Source: Sulfitobacter sp. EhC04
GTDB taxonomy: Bacteria; Pseudomonadota; Alphaproteobacteria; Rhodobacterales; Rhodobacteraceae
Assembly (NCBI RefSeq): GCF_001650875.1
Contig: NZ_LXYI01000030.1
Coordinates: forward strand, 16,398-80,397
Direction: 5' to 3'
Length of the DNA stretch: 64,000 bases
Shown: piece after piece, positions 1 through 9,900 of the stretch
Position numbering within the stretch: the first letter of the stretch is position 1
Layout of the letters: each line of letters opens with the position of its first letter
Notes under the pieces: generated by a model
Databases searched by the model: none
What the model was told of the DNA's origin: nothing
The model's input: the letters and a program-made list of their open reading frames with translations, nothing else
Program-made: the position numbers and the translations under genes

Positions 1-568
1 GCAGGCCATAATGGGTCAGCAGCAGCTTTGCCCCCGCCCCCGCGACGCCACCGATGACCAGGGCGGACACCGATTGCAACACCACGGCAAGGCCGATCAT
101 CACCCCGATGCCGATCACCTGCGATGTCAGGTCCAGCACCGTCAGCCGCCCCATCAGCAGGTGGCGCTGCGCAGTGTCGATCCGGGTCGGGTTCAGCCCG
201 CCCAGAATCAGCGCCAGACCGGCGATGGGCAGATAGCGGGCCAGGTCGGGCTGGTCGTAGAACAGCGACACCGGGTAGGCCAGCACACAGGCCGCGATCC
301 ACAGCCCGATGCCGCGCATGACCTGGATCGTCCAGGCGGTATCGAGGAACGCTGGGTCATCGCCCCGCTTGCTCTGCGAGATCGAGGGCGAGATGCCGAC
401 ATCGGAAAACAGCGTCAGCCCGACAGTGATCACGCTGATCAGCGCCATCAGGCCAAAGGCCTCCGGGAACAGCAGCCGCGTCAGGATCAGGTTCGACGCC
501 AGCCTGATCGCCTGCGATGCGCCATAGCCCAGCAGGATCCACGAGGCCGAGCGCAGGGCGCGCGCCAT
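1..568 (-). CDS. Wzx-type polysaccharide flippase, N-terminal part (cut by window edge)
   Basis: An open frame runs from ATG at 568 off the left edge without a stop, so about 189 N-terminal residues are visible. The protein opens MARALRSASWILLGYGAS and shows alternating hydrophobic segments typical of MOP-superfamily oligosaccharide flippases (WzxC/RfbX type), including a G-rich LTRLLFPEAFGLMALI segment that is characteristic of the first helices. The family moves undecaprenyl-linked repeat units across the inner membrane. The ATG is chosen because AAGGA lies 10 bases upstream; a GTG further upstream has no comparable ribosome site. It is divergent from the GT4 gene and belongs to the polysaccharide locus that continues to about 24000. 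Confidence 0.8.
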   Translation of the reverse strand, partial: MARALRSASWILLGYGASQAIRLASNLILTRLLFPEAFGLMALISVITVGLTLFSDVGISPSISQSKRGDDPAFLDTAWTIQVMRGIGLWIAACVLAYPVSLFYDQPDLARYLPIAGLALILGGLNPTRIDTAQRHLLMGRLTVLDLTSQVIGIGVMIGLAVVLQSVSALVIGGVAGAGAKLLLTHYGL

Positions 569-719
569 CAGACGGTTATCCTTCAGCACATCAAAAACCC
601 GTGCAATCACTCGAAAAAAGCCTCACTTCTGCCTCAGGCGCTGAATAGAGCGTCCTTGCGTCCTGCGCCAGCGCCATGACACGCCAATGGGGCAAAGTTA
701 TGAAGAACAAGGAAGAGCC

Positions 720-1916
720 GTGAAGATCGCCTATATCCTGAATACCTATCCGCAACCCTCGCAAAGTTTCATCCGCCGCGAGATACGCGCGCTGGAACGT
801 CAGGGACACGCGGTGACGCGGATGGCCATGCGGCGCTTTGACGGCACATTGGTGGACCCGCAAGACATCTCTGAGGCGGAAAAGACCGACTACCTGCTTG
901 CCAAGGGGCCGATGACACTGGTCCGCGACAGCCTGCGCGCCCTGCGCCGGGACGCGGCCGGTTTCTTTGCCGCCTTGCGGACTGCGCTGAAACTCGGCCG
1001 CCTGTCCGAAGTCGGCCGCCTGCGTCATCTGATCTATCTTGCCGAAGCGGCCCATGTGGCCGAGCAATGCCGCGCCGCCGGGATCACCCATGCCCACGCC
1101 CATTTCGGCACAAACGCCCCCGCCGTGGCGATGCTGGCGCGGATGCTGGGCGGGCCGAAGTTTTCCTTCACCGTACATGGCCCCGAAGAATTCGATTCGC
1201 CCCGCGCCCTGTCACTGGGGGCCAAGATGCAGGCCGCCGATTTCACCGTCGCGATCAGCCAGTTTTGCCGCTCGCAGCTGATGCGCTGGGCCGATCACGC
1301 CGATTGGGACCGCATCCATGTCGTCCATTGCGGCGTCGAACCCGCCCGGTTCAAGGACCCCGCACCACTTCCCCAGGGGCCGCGCCGTGTCGTGGCAATC
1401 GGACGGTTGGTCGAGCAGAAAGGCCAGCTTGCCCTCATACAGGCGATGGCAGAGGTCACGTCCGACCTGCACCTGACCCAGATTGGCGACGGCGAAATGC
1501 GCGCGCAGATCGAGGCGCTGATCGACAAGCTTGACCTGCGCGCGCGCATCACCCTGACCGGCTGGGTCGATGAGACACGGGTGAACGCGGAACTGGCAGC
1601 AGCCCATGCGATGGTCATGCCCAGCTTGGCCGAGGGCCTTCCCATGGTGGTGATGGAGGCGATGGCCGCTGCACGCCCCGTCATCGCAACCTATATCGCG
1701 GGCACGCCCGAACTGGTGCGCCCCGATGAAACCGGCTGGCTCGTGCCTGCGGGCGATGTCACGGCCCTGGCGAAGGCCCTGGACGGGCTTGCCACGGTGC
1801 CACTGGCCAGATTGTCCGAGATGGCGCAGGCCGGACGCACACGGGTGCTGGCGCGGCATGACATTGACAAAGAGGCGCAGAAGCTGGCGGCGCTCATGGC
1901 CTCCGACCGGGTCTGA
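720..1916 (+). CDS. GT4-family glycosyltransferase (GT-B fold)
   Basis: A 398-residue retaining glycosyltransferase of the GT4 family. The N-terminal half begins with KIAYILNTYPQPSQSFIRRE, as in colanic-acid-type GT4 enzymes. The C-terminal half carries the Rossmann strand RRVVAIGRLVEQKGQ and the EX7E donor-binding motif in LAEGLPMVVMEAMA. GTG at 720 is preferred over ATG at 687 because AAGGA sits just upstream and homologous enzymes begin at KIAYILN. It presumably adds one sugar to the lipid-linked repeat unit made by this locus. It is the only plus-strand gene in the left part apart from the GT26 gene, and it converges on the GT2 gene that ends at 1936. Donor and acceptor cannot be told from sequence. 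Confidence 0.88.
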   Translation: MKIAYILNTYPQPSQSFIRREIRALERQGHAVTRMAMRRFDGTLVDPQDISEAEKTDYLLAKGPMTLVRDSLRALRRDAAGFFAALRTALKLGRLSEVGRLRHLIYLAEAAHVAEQCRAAGITHAHAHFGTNAPAVAMLARMLGGPKFSFTVHGPEEFDSPRALSLGAKMQAADFTVAISQFCRSQLMRWADHADWDRIHVVHCGVEPARFKDPAPLPQGPRRVVAIGRLVEQKGQLALIQAMAEVTSDLHLTQIGDGEMRAQIEALIDKLDLRARITLTGWVDETRVNAELAAAHAMVMPSLAEGLPMVVMEAMAAARPVIATYIAGTPELVRPDETGWLVPAGDVTALAKALDGLATVPLARLSEMAQAGRTRVLARHDIDKEAQKLAALMASDRV

Positions 1917-1935
1917 CCGCCCCCCGCCTGCCCGC

Positions 1936-2769
1936 TCAGCGCCCCCGCACCCAACGGTTCTTGCTGCGCAGGACGGGCAGGTGAATCGCAAGGCGCACCG
2001 CACAAAAGGCGGCAAAACCCGGCGGGTCGGCCAGGGCCCGACGCCACAGCGGCGCAGCACCGGGCTGCGGGTCGTCATTTGCCATCAGTTCGGGATAGCG
2101 GCTTTCGATCTCGGCCACGCCGATGTCCTGCCTGCGCCGGACCTGCACCAACCGCGCAAAACCTTCGACCATGGGCCAGTCATAGGTGGCGGGCACGGCG
2201 AGGCGTTCACCGGGGGTAAAGTTCAGCCGCGCATAGGTGTCATCCGAGATGATGTCCGGCCAACCGCCCCAGCGCGCCCGGCCCGCCCGGTTCATGGCAA
2301 AGACACCAAAGCCCGGTACGCCGCGCGTCATGAAAGGCGTTGTCAGCCAGAACCTTGTATAGGGCCGTGTCACGCCCCCGCCCTGCACCGTCACATTGGG
2401 CCGCCCGCTGGCGTAGCGCGGCGCATCCACGTCCAGCACCCCGGCCAGTTGCGCAATCAGCGGCGGTGACACAATCACATCCGCATCGAGATAGATCAGC
2501 ACCCTGCCTGCTGCCGCCGCCTCGCCCGCGTTCAGCGCGCCCAGCTTGTTGCCCTCGGCCAGCTCCAGCACCTGCAGATGCCAGCCTTTCAACCCGGCCT
2601 GTTCGGCAAAGCCGCGCGCAATCGCCGCCGTGTCATCGGTGCAGCCATTGGCCACCACGATCACCTGCACGCCCCCCGCGACATCGTCCGAGGCCAGCAG
2701 CGCCGTCAGGCAGGCGGCCAGATAGGCGGCCTCGTCATGGGCCGGGATCAGAATGCTTGCCCGGCTCAC
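1936..2769 (-). CDS. GT2-family glycosyltransferase
   Basis: A 277-residue GT-A fold glycosyltransferase. The first strand reads SRASILIPAHDEAAYLAACL, followed by VIVVANGCTDDTA and the metal-binding LIYLDADVIVSPPL (DXD-like). There are no clear transmembrane helices, so it is probably cytosolic or peripheral. It starts with GTG whose last bases overlap the TGA of the upstream gene (GTGA), so it is the last gene of the minus-strand operon that begins with the polyketide synthase. The role is inferred to be sugar addition to the product or to the polysaccharide repeat. Confidence 0.87.
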   Translation of the reverse strand: MSRASILIPAHDEAAYLAACLTALLASDDVAGGVQVIVVANGCTDDTAAIARGFAEQAGLKGWHLQVLELAEGNKLGALNAGEAAAAGRVLIYLDADVIVSPPLIAQLAGVLDVDAPRYASGRPNVTVQGGGVTRPYTRFWLTTPFMTRGVPGFGVFAMNRAGRARWGGWPDIISDDTYARLNFTPGERLAVPATYDWPMVEGFARLVQVRRRQDIGVAEIESRYPELMANDDPQPGAAPLWRRALADPPGFAAFCAVRLAIHLPVLRSKNRWVRGR

Positions 2770-5303
2770 TGAAACGCCACCAGCGCATCCCAGCGGGGGT
2801 TTTCATCCTCAAGATAGCGCAGCGCACCCCATGCCCCCCATTTGGTCGGGGCATAGACATCGGAATAGGCGTTGAACAACTGTCCGCCGACCGCTTTCCA
2901 CCCCTCCAGCAAGGTGGTGTAGAGCGCGCCCATCTGCGGCGCGTAGTTCAGCGCCTGAAAGAAGGCGGTCAGTTCCGCGTCATCGACCATTGCGCCAATG
3001 CCCACCACATGGCTGCCGCCCTCGTACATGATCAGGTCCAGCCCATGCGCCTGCGCCACCTGCGCGTGATAGGGCCAGACACGGGTGATCAGGTCACTGA
3101 CCGTATCGGCACCGTCACCGCTGACCGCCCCGTCACGCAATTCGCGGCCCGCCAGTTCAAAGGCGAAATCAAAACGGTGCCGGGTGATGTACTCCTCCGC
3201 CGCCGCGCCGGTCAGACCTTCTGCATTGGCGGCGGCCACGGCCCGCGTGCGGCTTTCCTCCAGCCAGTTGCGGAGCATCGGCGCGCGTTCCGCCGTGCCA
3301 AGCCCGCCTGCGAAATAGCCCGACACCGCATAGGCATCAAAAGCCTCTGCCGGGGCTGGCACCCCCTCTGCCACCGCCAGCGGGGCGGTCAGCGCCTCGG
3401 TTTCCAGCCCCAGCCAGCCGGTCTGGCTTGAGATCACATTGACCAGCCGCGCGCGGTCTTCCCCGGCAAAGACCCCGGACCAGATCCGCGCCACTTCTGC
3501 CGCGCGCAGCCCGTAGTATTGCATCCACTTGTCCTGCGCATTCCAGCGCGCGCGGGCCTGCACATCGGCCCAGCGGGCCTGTTCGAACTGCCAGTTCCAG
3601 ACCTCGTTGGAGAATTCCACATAGACCTTCAGCGCGGGATCAAGCCTGTCTTTCACCAGCGCCGCGAGTTGGCGCACAAAGCCGTCATCCGCCAGATGCG
3701 GCACATTCAGCCAGATGTCGGCCTCAAGCTCATTGGCAAGCTGCACCATCACCTCGACCGGGACACCGCCTGCCCAGGTCACGTCACCGGGCAAGGGGCG
3801 GTCGGCCCATGCGGCCAGCTTGGCATTGTTCGTCTCCATCCAGTCCATCATGCGCAACGCGCTGAACTGGCCGATCCGCGCGGTCCAGGCCGGGTTGAAC
3901 AGCGCGCCCGCCGCGTGGCGTTCAAGGTTTCCGAGTTTGACCACCGAAATGTCATGCGGCGGGTCAGACGTTTTAATGCGCTGAATGCGGATGTCCACGC
4001 TGCCGGGACCGGGCGTGTAGTCAAAACTCACTTCGCCCTTGCCATAACGCACATTCTGCGCGCGCCCCGTCACCTCGATCACGCCCTTGCCACGATAGGC
4101 CAGACGATACCGCCCCTTGAGCGATGCAGCCTCTGGCGGCATGTCGGTCAGGATCAGCGTGCCGATGCTGCTCAGGCTGCGGGGCATCCGTATCGGCCAG
4201 CCGTTTTCATCCAGATGCCCGCCCGCCAGCAGTTCGGCGTATTCCATGCCGCCGAAGCGACCGGGTTCATGGCCCAGCCAGGGCCGCGCGGTCTTCATCA
4301 CGTCGATAAACGGGGCCTGGGTGCTCCAGTCCGAGACGGCGGCAAGGCCGATGGCCACCCGGTTGGTGCCCTCGACCGTACCGCGCGCCGCCGCAACCAG
4401 ATCAACAGCGGGTGTCTCTGGCAAAACCGGCGGGCCGGTGGGGGCCGCAGGAGCGGTGCTGGCGCGCGCTGGCCCATTGGCAGGGGGCACCGGGGCCACC
4501 ACGCTGCCGCCATAGGCCTGCACCGCCTCAAATGCGACGCGCTGAAGCTGGCGGGCAAGGTCCGCGTCCGGCGTGTCAAAGGGCTGCCCCCAGCGGTCGT
4601 TGAAATCCACCGGCAGGCCCAGCGGGTCCTGCCCGGTCAGCGTGGCATATTGCACCATCGCGACAAAGTAATGGCCGGTGTCATTCAGGTGGATGTCATC
4701 GGCAAAAAGCGCGGACATATCCGTGAGCCCCGGTATCCGCTCCGCCGCAATCTCATCATAGAGACGCGCCATCGCCTGCCCGGCAGGGATCAGCCCGACC
4801 TGCGCACTGTCCGACCGGGTTGCGGCACCGACCTGGGCCACGATTTCCTCCCAGACCGGCAGATCCTGATCCAGCCGTTCCCGCCAGGGCGTGGCTGCGC
4901 CCTCGTCATGCTCAACCGCCGCACCTGTGCCGCTTTTCAGCGAATGCCAGGTTTCCTGCACATAGATATGCACATCCGGATTGGCCGAGGCCGCAAGCCC
5001 CGCAAAGGCCTGCGCATAGACATAGGTATCGGACCACTTCACATGGTTTGCCAGCGGAATGGCCTCGGTCAGGATCAAGTGGGTTGTGCCGCCTTCGGGC
5101 AGGATCAACCGGGCGTCGATCCCTTCGGCATTGGCGGATTCGTCCCAATTGTATTTCAGCGGCGCGCCATTGATGATCTGGGCGCGCACCGTGCCTGCGC
5201 CGGTGCCCGCGCGCAGCGCCTCTTGCAGCATGTCGGGGCCGTCGGAACCGAACAGGCTGTGGCCCACCATCACCACCGATGCAGCAACCCCAAGCAGGCT
5301 CAT
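2766..5303 (-). CDS. Two-domain SGNH-like and clan-A glycosidase-like protein
   Basis: An 845-residue protein with two parts. Residues about 10-225 have an SGNH-hydrolase pattern: GHS with Ser16, and D202-D-I-H205 in an IHLND block. Residues about 300-845 look like a (beta/alpha)8 glycosidase of clan A: EFSNE (Glu567, preceded by Asn as in acid/base residues) and MYEGG (Glu761, a nucleophile candidate). A proline- and alanine-rich linker joins them near 270-300. The first part is clearly paralogous to the next upstream gene (shared GHSL-G-D-P-ML, LTE, Y-ETWH, LIPAGQ-MA, IH-ND-G-Y blocks). The N-terminus has a short hydrophobic stretch but the SGNH Ser is so close to it that export is uncertain. 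ATGA overlap on the upstream side and GTGA on the downstream side show translational coupling. Likely a polysaccharide-modifying enzyme; substrate unknown. Confidence 0.7.
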   Translation of the reverse strand: MSLLGVAASVVMVGHSLFGSDGPDMLQEALRAGTGAGTVRAQIINGAPLKYNWDESANAEGIDARLILPEGGTTHLILTEAIPLANHVKWSDTYVYAQAFAGLAASANPDVHIYVQETWHSLKSGTGAAVEHDEGAATPWRERLDQDLPVWEEIVAQVGAATRSDSAQVGLIPAGQAMARLYDEIAAERIPGLTDMSALFADDIHLNDTGHYFVAMVQYATLTGQDPLGLPVDFNDRWGQPFDTPDADLARQLQRVAFEAVQAYGGSVVAPVPPANGPARASTAPAAPTGPPVLPETPAVDLVAAARGTVEGTNRVAIGLAAVSDWSTQAPFIDVMKTARPWLGHEPGRFGGMEYAELLAGGHLDENGWPIRMPRSLSSIGTLILTDMPPEAASLKGRYRLAYRGKGVIEVTGRAQNVRYGKGEVSFDYTPGPGSVDIRIQRIKTSDPPHDISVVKLGNLERHAAGALFNPAWTARIGQFSALRMMDWMETNNAKLAAWADRPLPGDVTWAGGVPVEVMVQLANELEADIWLNVPHLADDGFVRQLAALVKDRLDPALKVYVEFSNEVWNWQFEQARWADVQARARWNAQDKWMQYYGLRAAEVARIWSGVFAGEDRARLVNVISSQTGWLGLETEALTAPLAVAEGVPAPAEAFDAYAVSGYFAGGLGTAERAPMLRNWLEESRTRAVAAANAEGLTGAAAEEYITRHRFDFAFELAGRELRDGAVSGDGADTVSDLITRVWPYHAQVAQAHGLDLIMYEGGSHVVGIGAMVDDAELTAFFQALNYAPQMGALYTTLLEGWKAVGGQLFNAYSDVYAPTKWGAWGALRYLEDENPRWDALVAFQ

Positions 5304-6256
5304 GCCGCGACCCCGGTTTCAGGATGGCGCGCGATGACCTGCCAGACCACGTCCTGCATCACAGCGGCAACATCGGCAGAGGGCGCTGTTGCAGGGGCGC
5401 CGTCGGCGCGGGTCAACGCATGCGGCAGGCCGCGCGGATCGCGGTGATAGAGGACAGCGTAGTGGGTCAGTGCCACCAGATAGGCCCCCAGGTCATTGAA
5501 ATGAATGGTGTCCGGGGTGCCATCGTCCCGTTTGGTAAAGAGATCATGCAGGCTGGTGACGCCGCCGATGCCGCCCGCGGCCTCGACCCGGCGGACAAAG
5601 GCCGCCATGACCTGACCGGCGGGGATCAGGTGGATCGGCGCATCGGTCGCGGCCAGCGCGGGGTATTTGACCCGGCCCTGCCAGAATTTGCGCAGGTCCC
5701 GGTCGATGCGCAGCAGCCAGCCGTTGCCATCGTCGGTGTGATGCCATGTCTCATAAAGGTAGATCCGAGTCTGCGGGTTCGCGTCCCAGGCCAGCCCGGC
5801 CCAGCGCGCGAGATATTCCGCCGCATCGTGATGGCGGATCGCATCGCGGATCTCGACCATCTCGGTCAGGACCAGGGCGTCATAACTGCCGGTGGCAAGC
5901 GCCTGTTTCGCGGGGCGAAACCACGCATGGGCGTTTTCCTCGGCAAAGCCGTTGATGGGCACGTCTTCCTCCCAATGGTCGCGCAGGGAGGTGCCCCAGC
6001 CCAGTTGCGAATGATAGCGATGTCCTGCCCCGGCAAGCTGCGCCAGCATCGCGGGCATGTCGCGCCCCACAAGGCTGTGACCCAGATGATAGACATTGAG
6101 CGCCGCATCGGGCGGATTGAGCGGCACCGCATAAAGCGCCTGCGCCTCTGCCGCGCCCTGCCGCCGGTCGCGGGTCCAGAACTGCCGACCTGCTGCCGCC
6201 ACCAGCGCGAGGGCTCCCAGACCTGCAAGGGCGGTTCGGCGCGAGGCGGGTTTCAT
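5300..6256 (-). CDS. SGNH-like protein with N-terminal membrane anchor
   Basis: A 318-residue protein. Residues 8-23 form a hydrophobic segment after a basic start (MKPASRRTAL), fitting a signal peptide or anchor for the periplasm. The SGNH features are GHS (Ser61), LTE, LYETWH, LIPAGQVMA and DTIH (Asp249, His252). It is a stand-alone paralogue of the N-terminal part of the following gene. ATG at 6256 is chosen over upstream codons because AAGGAG lies 10 bases before it and it creates the signal sequence. It lies four bases downstream of the phosphopantetheinyl transferase stop. An O-acetylesterase or acyltransferase-like role on the glycan is plausible but not shown. Confidence 0.72.
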   Translation of the reverse strand: MKPASRRTALAGLGALALVAAAGRQFWTRDRRQGAAEAQALYAVPLNPPDAALNVYHLGHSLVGRDMPAMLAQLAGAGHRYHSQLGWGTSLRDHWEEDVPINGFAEENAHAWFRPAKQALATGSYDALVLTEMVEIRDAIRHHDAAEYLARWAGLAWDANPQTRIYLYETWHHTDDGNGWLLRIDRDLRKFWQGRVKYPALAATDAPIHLIPAGQVMAAFVRRVEAAGGIGGVTSLHDLFTKRDDGTPDTIHFNDLGAYLVALTHYAVLYHRDPRGLPHALTRADGAPATAPSADVAAVMQDVVWQVIARHPETGVAA

Positions 6257-6260
6257 CGGG

Positions 6261-6938
6261 TCAGGCTCCTTTGCCGTCACGTTGCCCAATCGCAACCCCG
6301 GTGACAAGATGCCCGGCCACTTCGGCGAACCGCCCCGGCAGGCTATCGCCGACGGAAAACGGGCCGATGGGGTGCAGGAATCTCGCGTCAAAGCGCCCTG
6401 CGGGCGGATCGAACGTCACATCCAGAACCTCAAACCCAAAGAGCTGCCCCGTCAGCGGAAACTGCGCCTTGTAGGCGGCTTCCTTGGCCGCAAAGATCAT
6501 CAGGCCAAGTTCCGCCAGCGGGATACCTGCATGACGGGATATTTCCACATCAGAACAAATGATTGGAATGATATCTTCATCCAATCTGTGAAGCTGTTCG
6601 GCATCGAGGCCCAGCGATCTGACGCGGTTTGACACAACCGCCAGGCAAAGCTGCCTTGTATGGGTGATGCTGCCTGCCAGCCCCTGCGGCCAGTCCGGCG
6701 CGCGGTTGGCCTGAACCGGGACCGCCTGTGCGGGGCAACCGGCATCCTGCATCGCCATCCGCGCGGCGGCGCGGCCCGCTGCGAATTCGTTGCGGCGGGC
6801 GGGAACTGCCCCTGCCAGCGCTTCGGCTTCCCCCGCCCAGACCGGAGGTTGTGGCGCGCTCGGATCGGTCAGGCCAAGGCCCACCGGCACATCGAACAAC
6901 CCGCGCACCGCCCGTTCAATTGCTTTTGCATCAGGCAT
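6261..6938 (-). CDS. 4'-phosphopantetheinyl transferase (EntD/Sfp superfamily)
   Basis: A 225-residue enzyme that transfers phosphopantetheine from CoA to the conserved Ser of carrier proteins. The magnesium-binding motif LGLDAEQ (Asp112, Glu114) and the catalytic FAAKEAAYK (Lys152, Glu153) are both present, and the SITHT block around residue 90 matches the EntD-type GSISHT. The length is normal for the family. The start at 6938 overlaps the end of the NRPS gene by eight bases, so it is co-translated with its likely substrates: the GGHS sites of the NRPS carrier and the polyketide synthase ACP. Confidence 0.92.
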   Translation of the reverse strand: MPDAKAIERAVRGLFDVPVGLGLTDPSAPQPPVWAGEAEALAGAVPARRNEFAAGRAAARMAMQDAGCPAQAVPVQANRAPDWPQGLAGSITHTRQLCLAVVSNRVRSLGLDAEQLHRLDEDIIPIICSDVEISRHAGIPLAELGLMIFAAKEAAYKAQFPLTGQLFGFEVLDVTFDPPAGRFDARFLHPIGPFSVGDSLPGRFAEVAGHLVTGVAIGQRDGKGA

Positions 6939-9900
6939 CCGCTGTGCGCCGCCCTGCCCGCATGGCACGACGTTTCTGAACGATATCAGCAGTTTCGGCA
7001 GGCAGAACCGGCGCGGCATGGCGCATTTCCGCGCCCCTTTGCGGTGCAGGCTCTGACGGTGACGGCTGGCGCTTGCGCCTTGTGCCACCGGTGGCCTTGT
7101 CCAGATGCCCGGCCAAGGCCCCAAGGGTCGGAAAGCGAAAGATGTCGGTGATCGACAGCGCCACGCCGCCCAATGCCGCCTTGATGTCGCGGTGCGCCTG
7201 TACCGCCAGCAGGGAATGACCCCCGAGGGAAAAGAAGTTGTCCTCCGCCCGGATGTCGGCGACGCCCAGCAGCCCGGTCCAGACTTCTGCAATGCGCTGC
7301 ACCGTCTCTGCGCTGCCTTGTGTCGGCGCGTCCTCGACCCGATCCGGCGTGACCGCTTTGGGCCGGGGGGCTGCACCCCGCGCTGTCGGTGCGGGCAAGG
7401 CCTTGCGGTCAATTTTCTTGTTTGGGGTCAACGGCATGGCAGCCAACCCTACCACGGCGCCGGGGACCATGATGGCAGGCAGGTCCTGCATCAACGCCGC
7501 CTTCGCGGCCGCCTCGCTTATCGCGTTGGCGGGGGTGACATAGCCCACCAGTTGCGCCCCGCCGGGACCGTCGCGCGCGATGACAACGGCCTGTGTGACA
7601 CCCGGCAGGCCCGCAAGCCGCGCCTCGATCTCACCCAGTTCGATCCGGTGACCGCGTATCTTGACCTGCGCATCGGCGCGGCCTGCAAAATGCAGGCATC
7701 CCGCCGCATCCCATGACACCACATCACCGGTGCGGTAGAGCTTGCCAGCGCCAAAGGGATTGTCCACGAACCGCTCTGCCGTCATCTCCTCGCGGTGCCA
7801 GTAACCGAGGGTGACGCCGTCACCGCCGATCCACAATTCCCCAGCAACACCAGCTGGTTGCGGCAGCATCTTTTCATCCAGGATGAAGACCTGCGTATTG
7901 GCGATGGGCGTCCCGATGGGGGCTGTGACATCTGCGGCATCCGCCACCATCTGCGTGGTTGACCAGATGGTTGTTTCGGTCGGGCCATACATGTTCTGGA
8001 TGCTGGCCTGTGTATGCGATTGCAGCGCCGCGACCAGTGAGCCGGGCAAGGCCTCCCCCCCGATCATCAGCTGTTGCACCCCTGCCAGGGCCTGCTGCGC
8101 TTCCTCGTTGATGACCAGCATCTGCGCCATCGAGGGGGTGCATTGCAGATGCGTCACCCCATGGCGCTGGATCTGCGCGGCGATGGAGAAATCATCCGCC
8201 GCCAGCGTGATCTCGCGGTTGGCTTCGGCCAGCACCTGCGCCAGCGGTTTCAGCCCTTCCAGCACATCCGGCACCGGAATGCCGTAGTCGATCAGGCAGG
8301 CAACCTCGTCCACGCCGATCGCCTTGAGTTCTTCAGTACGCGCCAGCCCGTCCGCCACGGTGCCGAACATGCCGCTGTCGTTGAAATACCGCTGAAAGGC
8401 GAATTCCAGAATCGCGTCCATTTCCTCATCGGACAGGCCCTCAAGGTTGACGTCAAAGGGGTTGGTCGCGCCTTCGGGCTTTTTGAAGGCGGGGAAGGCC
8501 CAGGCGTATTGCTTGATCAGACCGGCGGCGGAGCGCAGGTAATCCTTCATCGGCTCGCGCGCGACCTCTTCGGCGGCTTCGCGGGTGTCGTCGAGATAGG
8601 TGTGCAGCATCACCGTGACCGTGAAATCCGCCGGGTCATGGCCCGCCTCGCGCAGGGCGGCGTGGTAGATCTTGATCTTGCCCGCGACTTCCTCGACCGA
8701 TTGGCCCAGCAGGTGGGTCAGCACATTGGCCCCGATCTCGCCCGCTTCTTTCCAGGTCTGCGGGTTCCCGGCGGTTGTGACCCAGATCGGCAGCTTTGCC
8801 GAGACCGGGCGCGGCTGGGTGATGACGGCGTGGGGAGTGCCGTCTTTCTTTGGAAATTCAACCGCTTCCCCGGCCCAGAGCCTGCGCAGCTGGTCGATGG
8901 CTGCATACATTGCGGGCTTGTTTTCGGGCGGCGTGTTTTCTGGGCGCAGCACGAAGTCATCCGGCTGCCAGCCGCTGGCGATGGCCAGCCCGACGCGCCC
9001 GTTGGTCAGATTGTCGATCACCGCCCATTCCTCGGCGATGCGGGCGGGATGGTGCAGCGGGGCGACGCAGGACCCGGCCCGGATCGCAAGGTTCGAGGTC
9101 ACCGCAGCAACCGCGGCGCCGGTGACAGAGGGGTTCGGATAGGGGCCACCAAAGGCGTGGAAATGCCGCTCCGGCGTCCAGACGGCATTGAAGCCGTGGG
9201 TGTCGGCGAACCTCGCGCCTTCCAGCAAGAGTTCGTATTTGGCAGGGCCGACGCCATCGTCGTTGCCCCAGTAGAAGATGTTGAAATCAATGGCGCGCGC
9301 TGACCGCGCAAGGGGGCCATTCGACACCAGCGTGCGGCTTTCGTCGCCGGTCAGCACGAGCTTCACGCCGCGCGAGATGGTCCAGAACAGTTCCAGCACC
9401 GAGATGTCGAAAGACAGCGAGGTGACGGCCAGCCAGACCGACGCGCTGTCATGGTCGATGCGGTCGTCCATCCCGGCAAAGAAATTGGCGACATTGCCGT
9501 GGCTGACCATCACCCCCTTGGGCGTGCCGGTAGAACCGGAGGTATAGATCAGATAGGCCAGATCGTCGGGGGTGGCGCGGGCATCGGGATTGTGGTCGGG
9601 CATGGCCGAATGATCGGCACCCACCATCACGGTTTTCGCTTCGTTTTCAGGCAGCTGCGCGGCGATCTTCGCCTGTGTCACGATCAGCGGTGCTGCGCTG
9701 TCGCTGATGTAATGCGCAATGCGGTCGGCTGGATAGGCCGGGTCGAGCGGGACATAGGCCCCCCCCGATTTCAGGATCGCCAGCGCCCCGATCATGAGGT
9801 CAGGCCCCCGCGTGCAATAAAGACCGATGGGCATGTCCGGTCCGGCCCCCTCTGCCAGCAGGGCATGGGCCAGCCGGTTCGCCGCGACATTGAGCGCGGC

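Noticed and set aside
3519..5447. A 642-codon plus-strand frame opposite the SGNH/glycosidase gene.
   Set aside because: Shadow of the minus-strand gene: no motifs, His/Pro/Arg-rich, while the minus-strand protein has aligned catalytic blocks and coupled starts.
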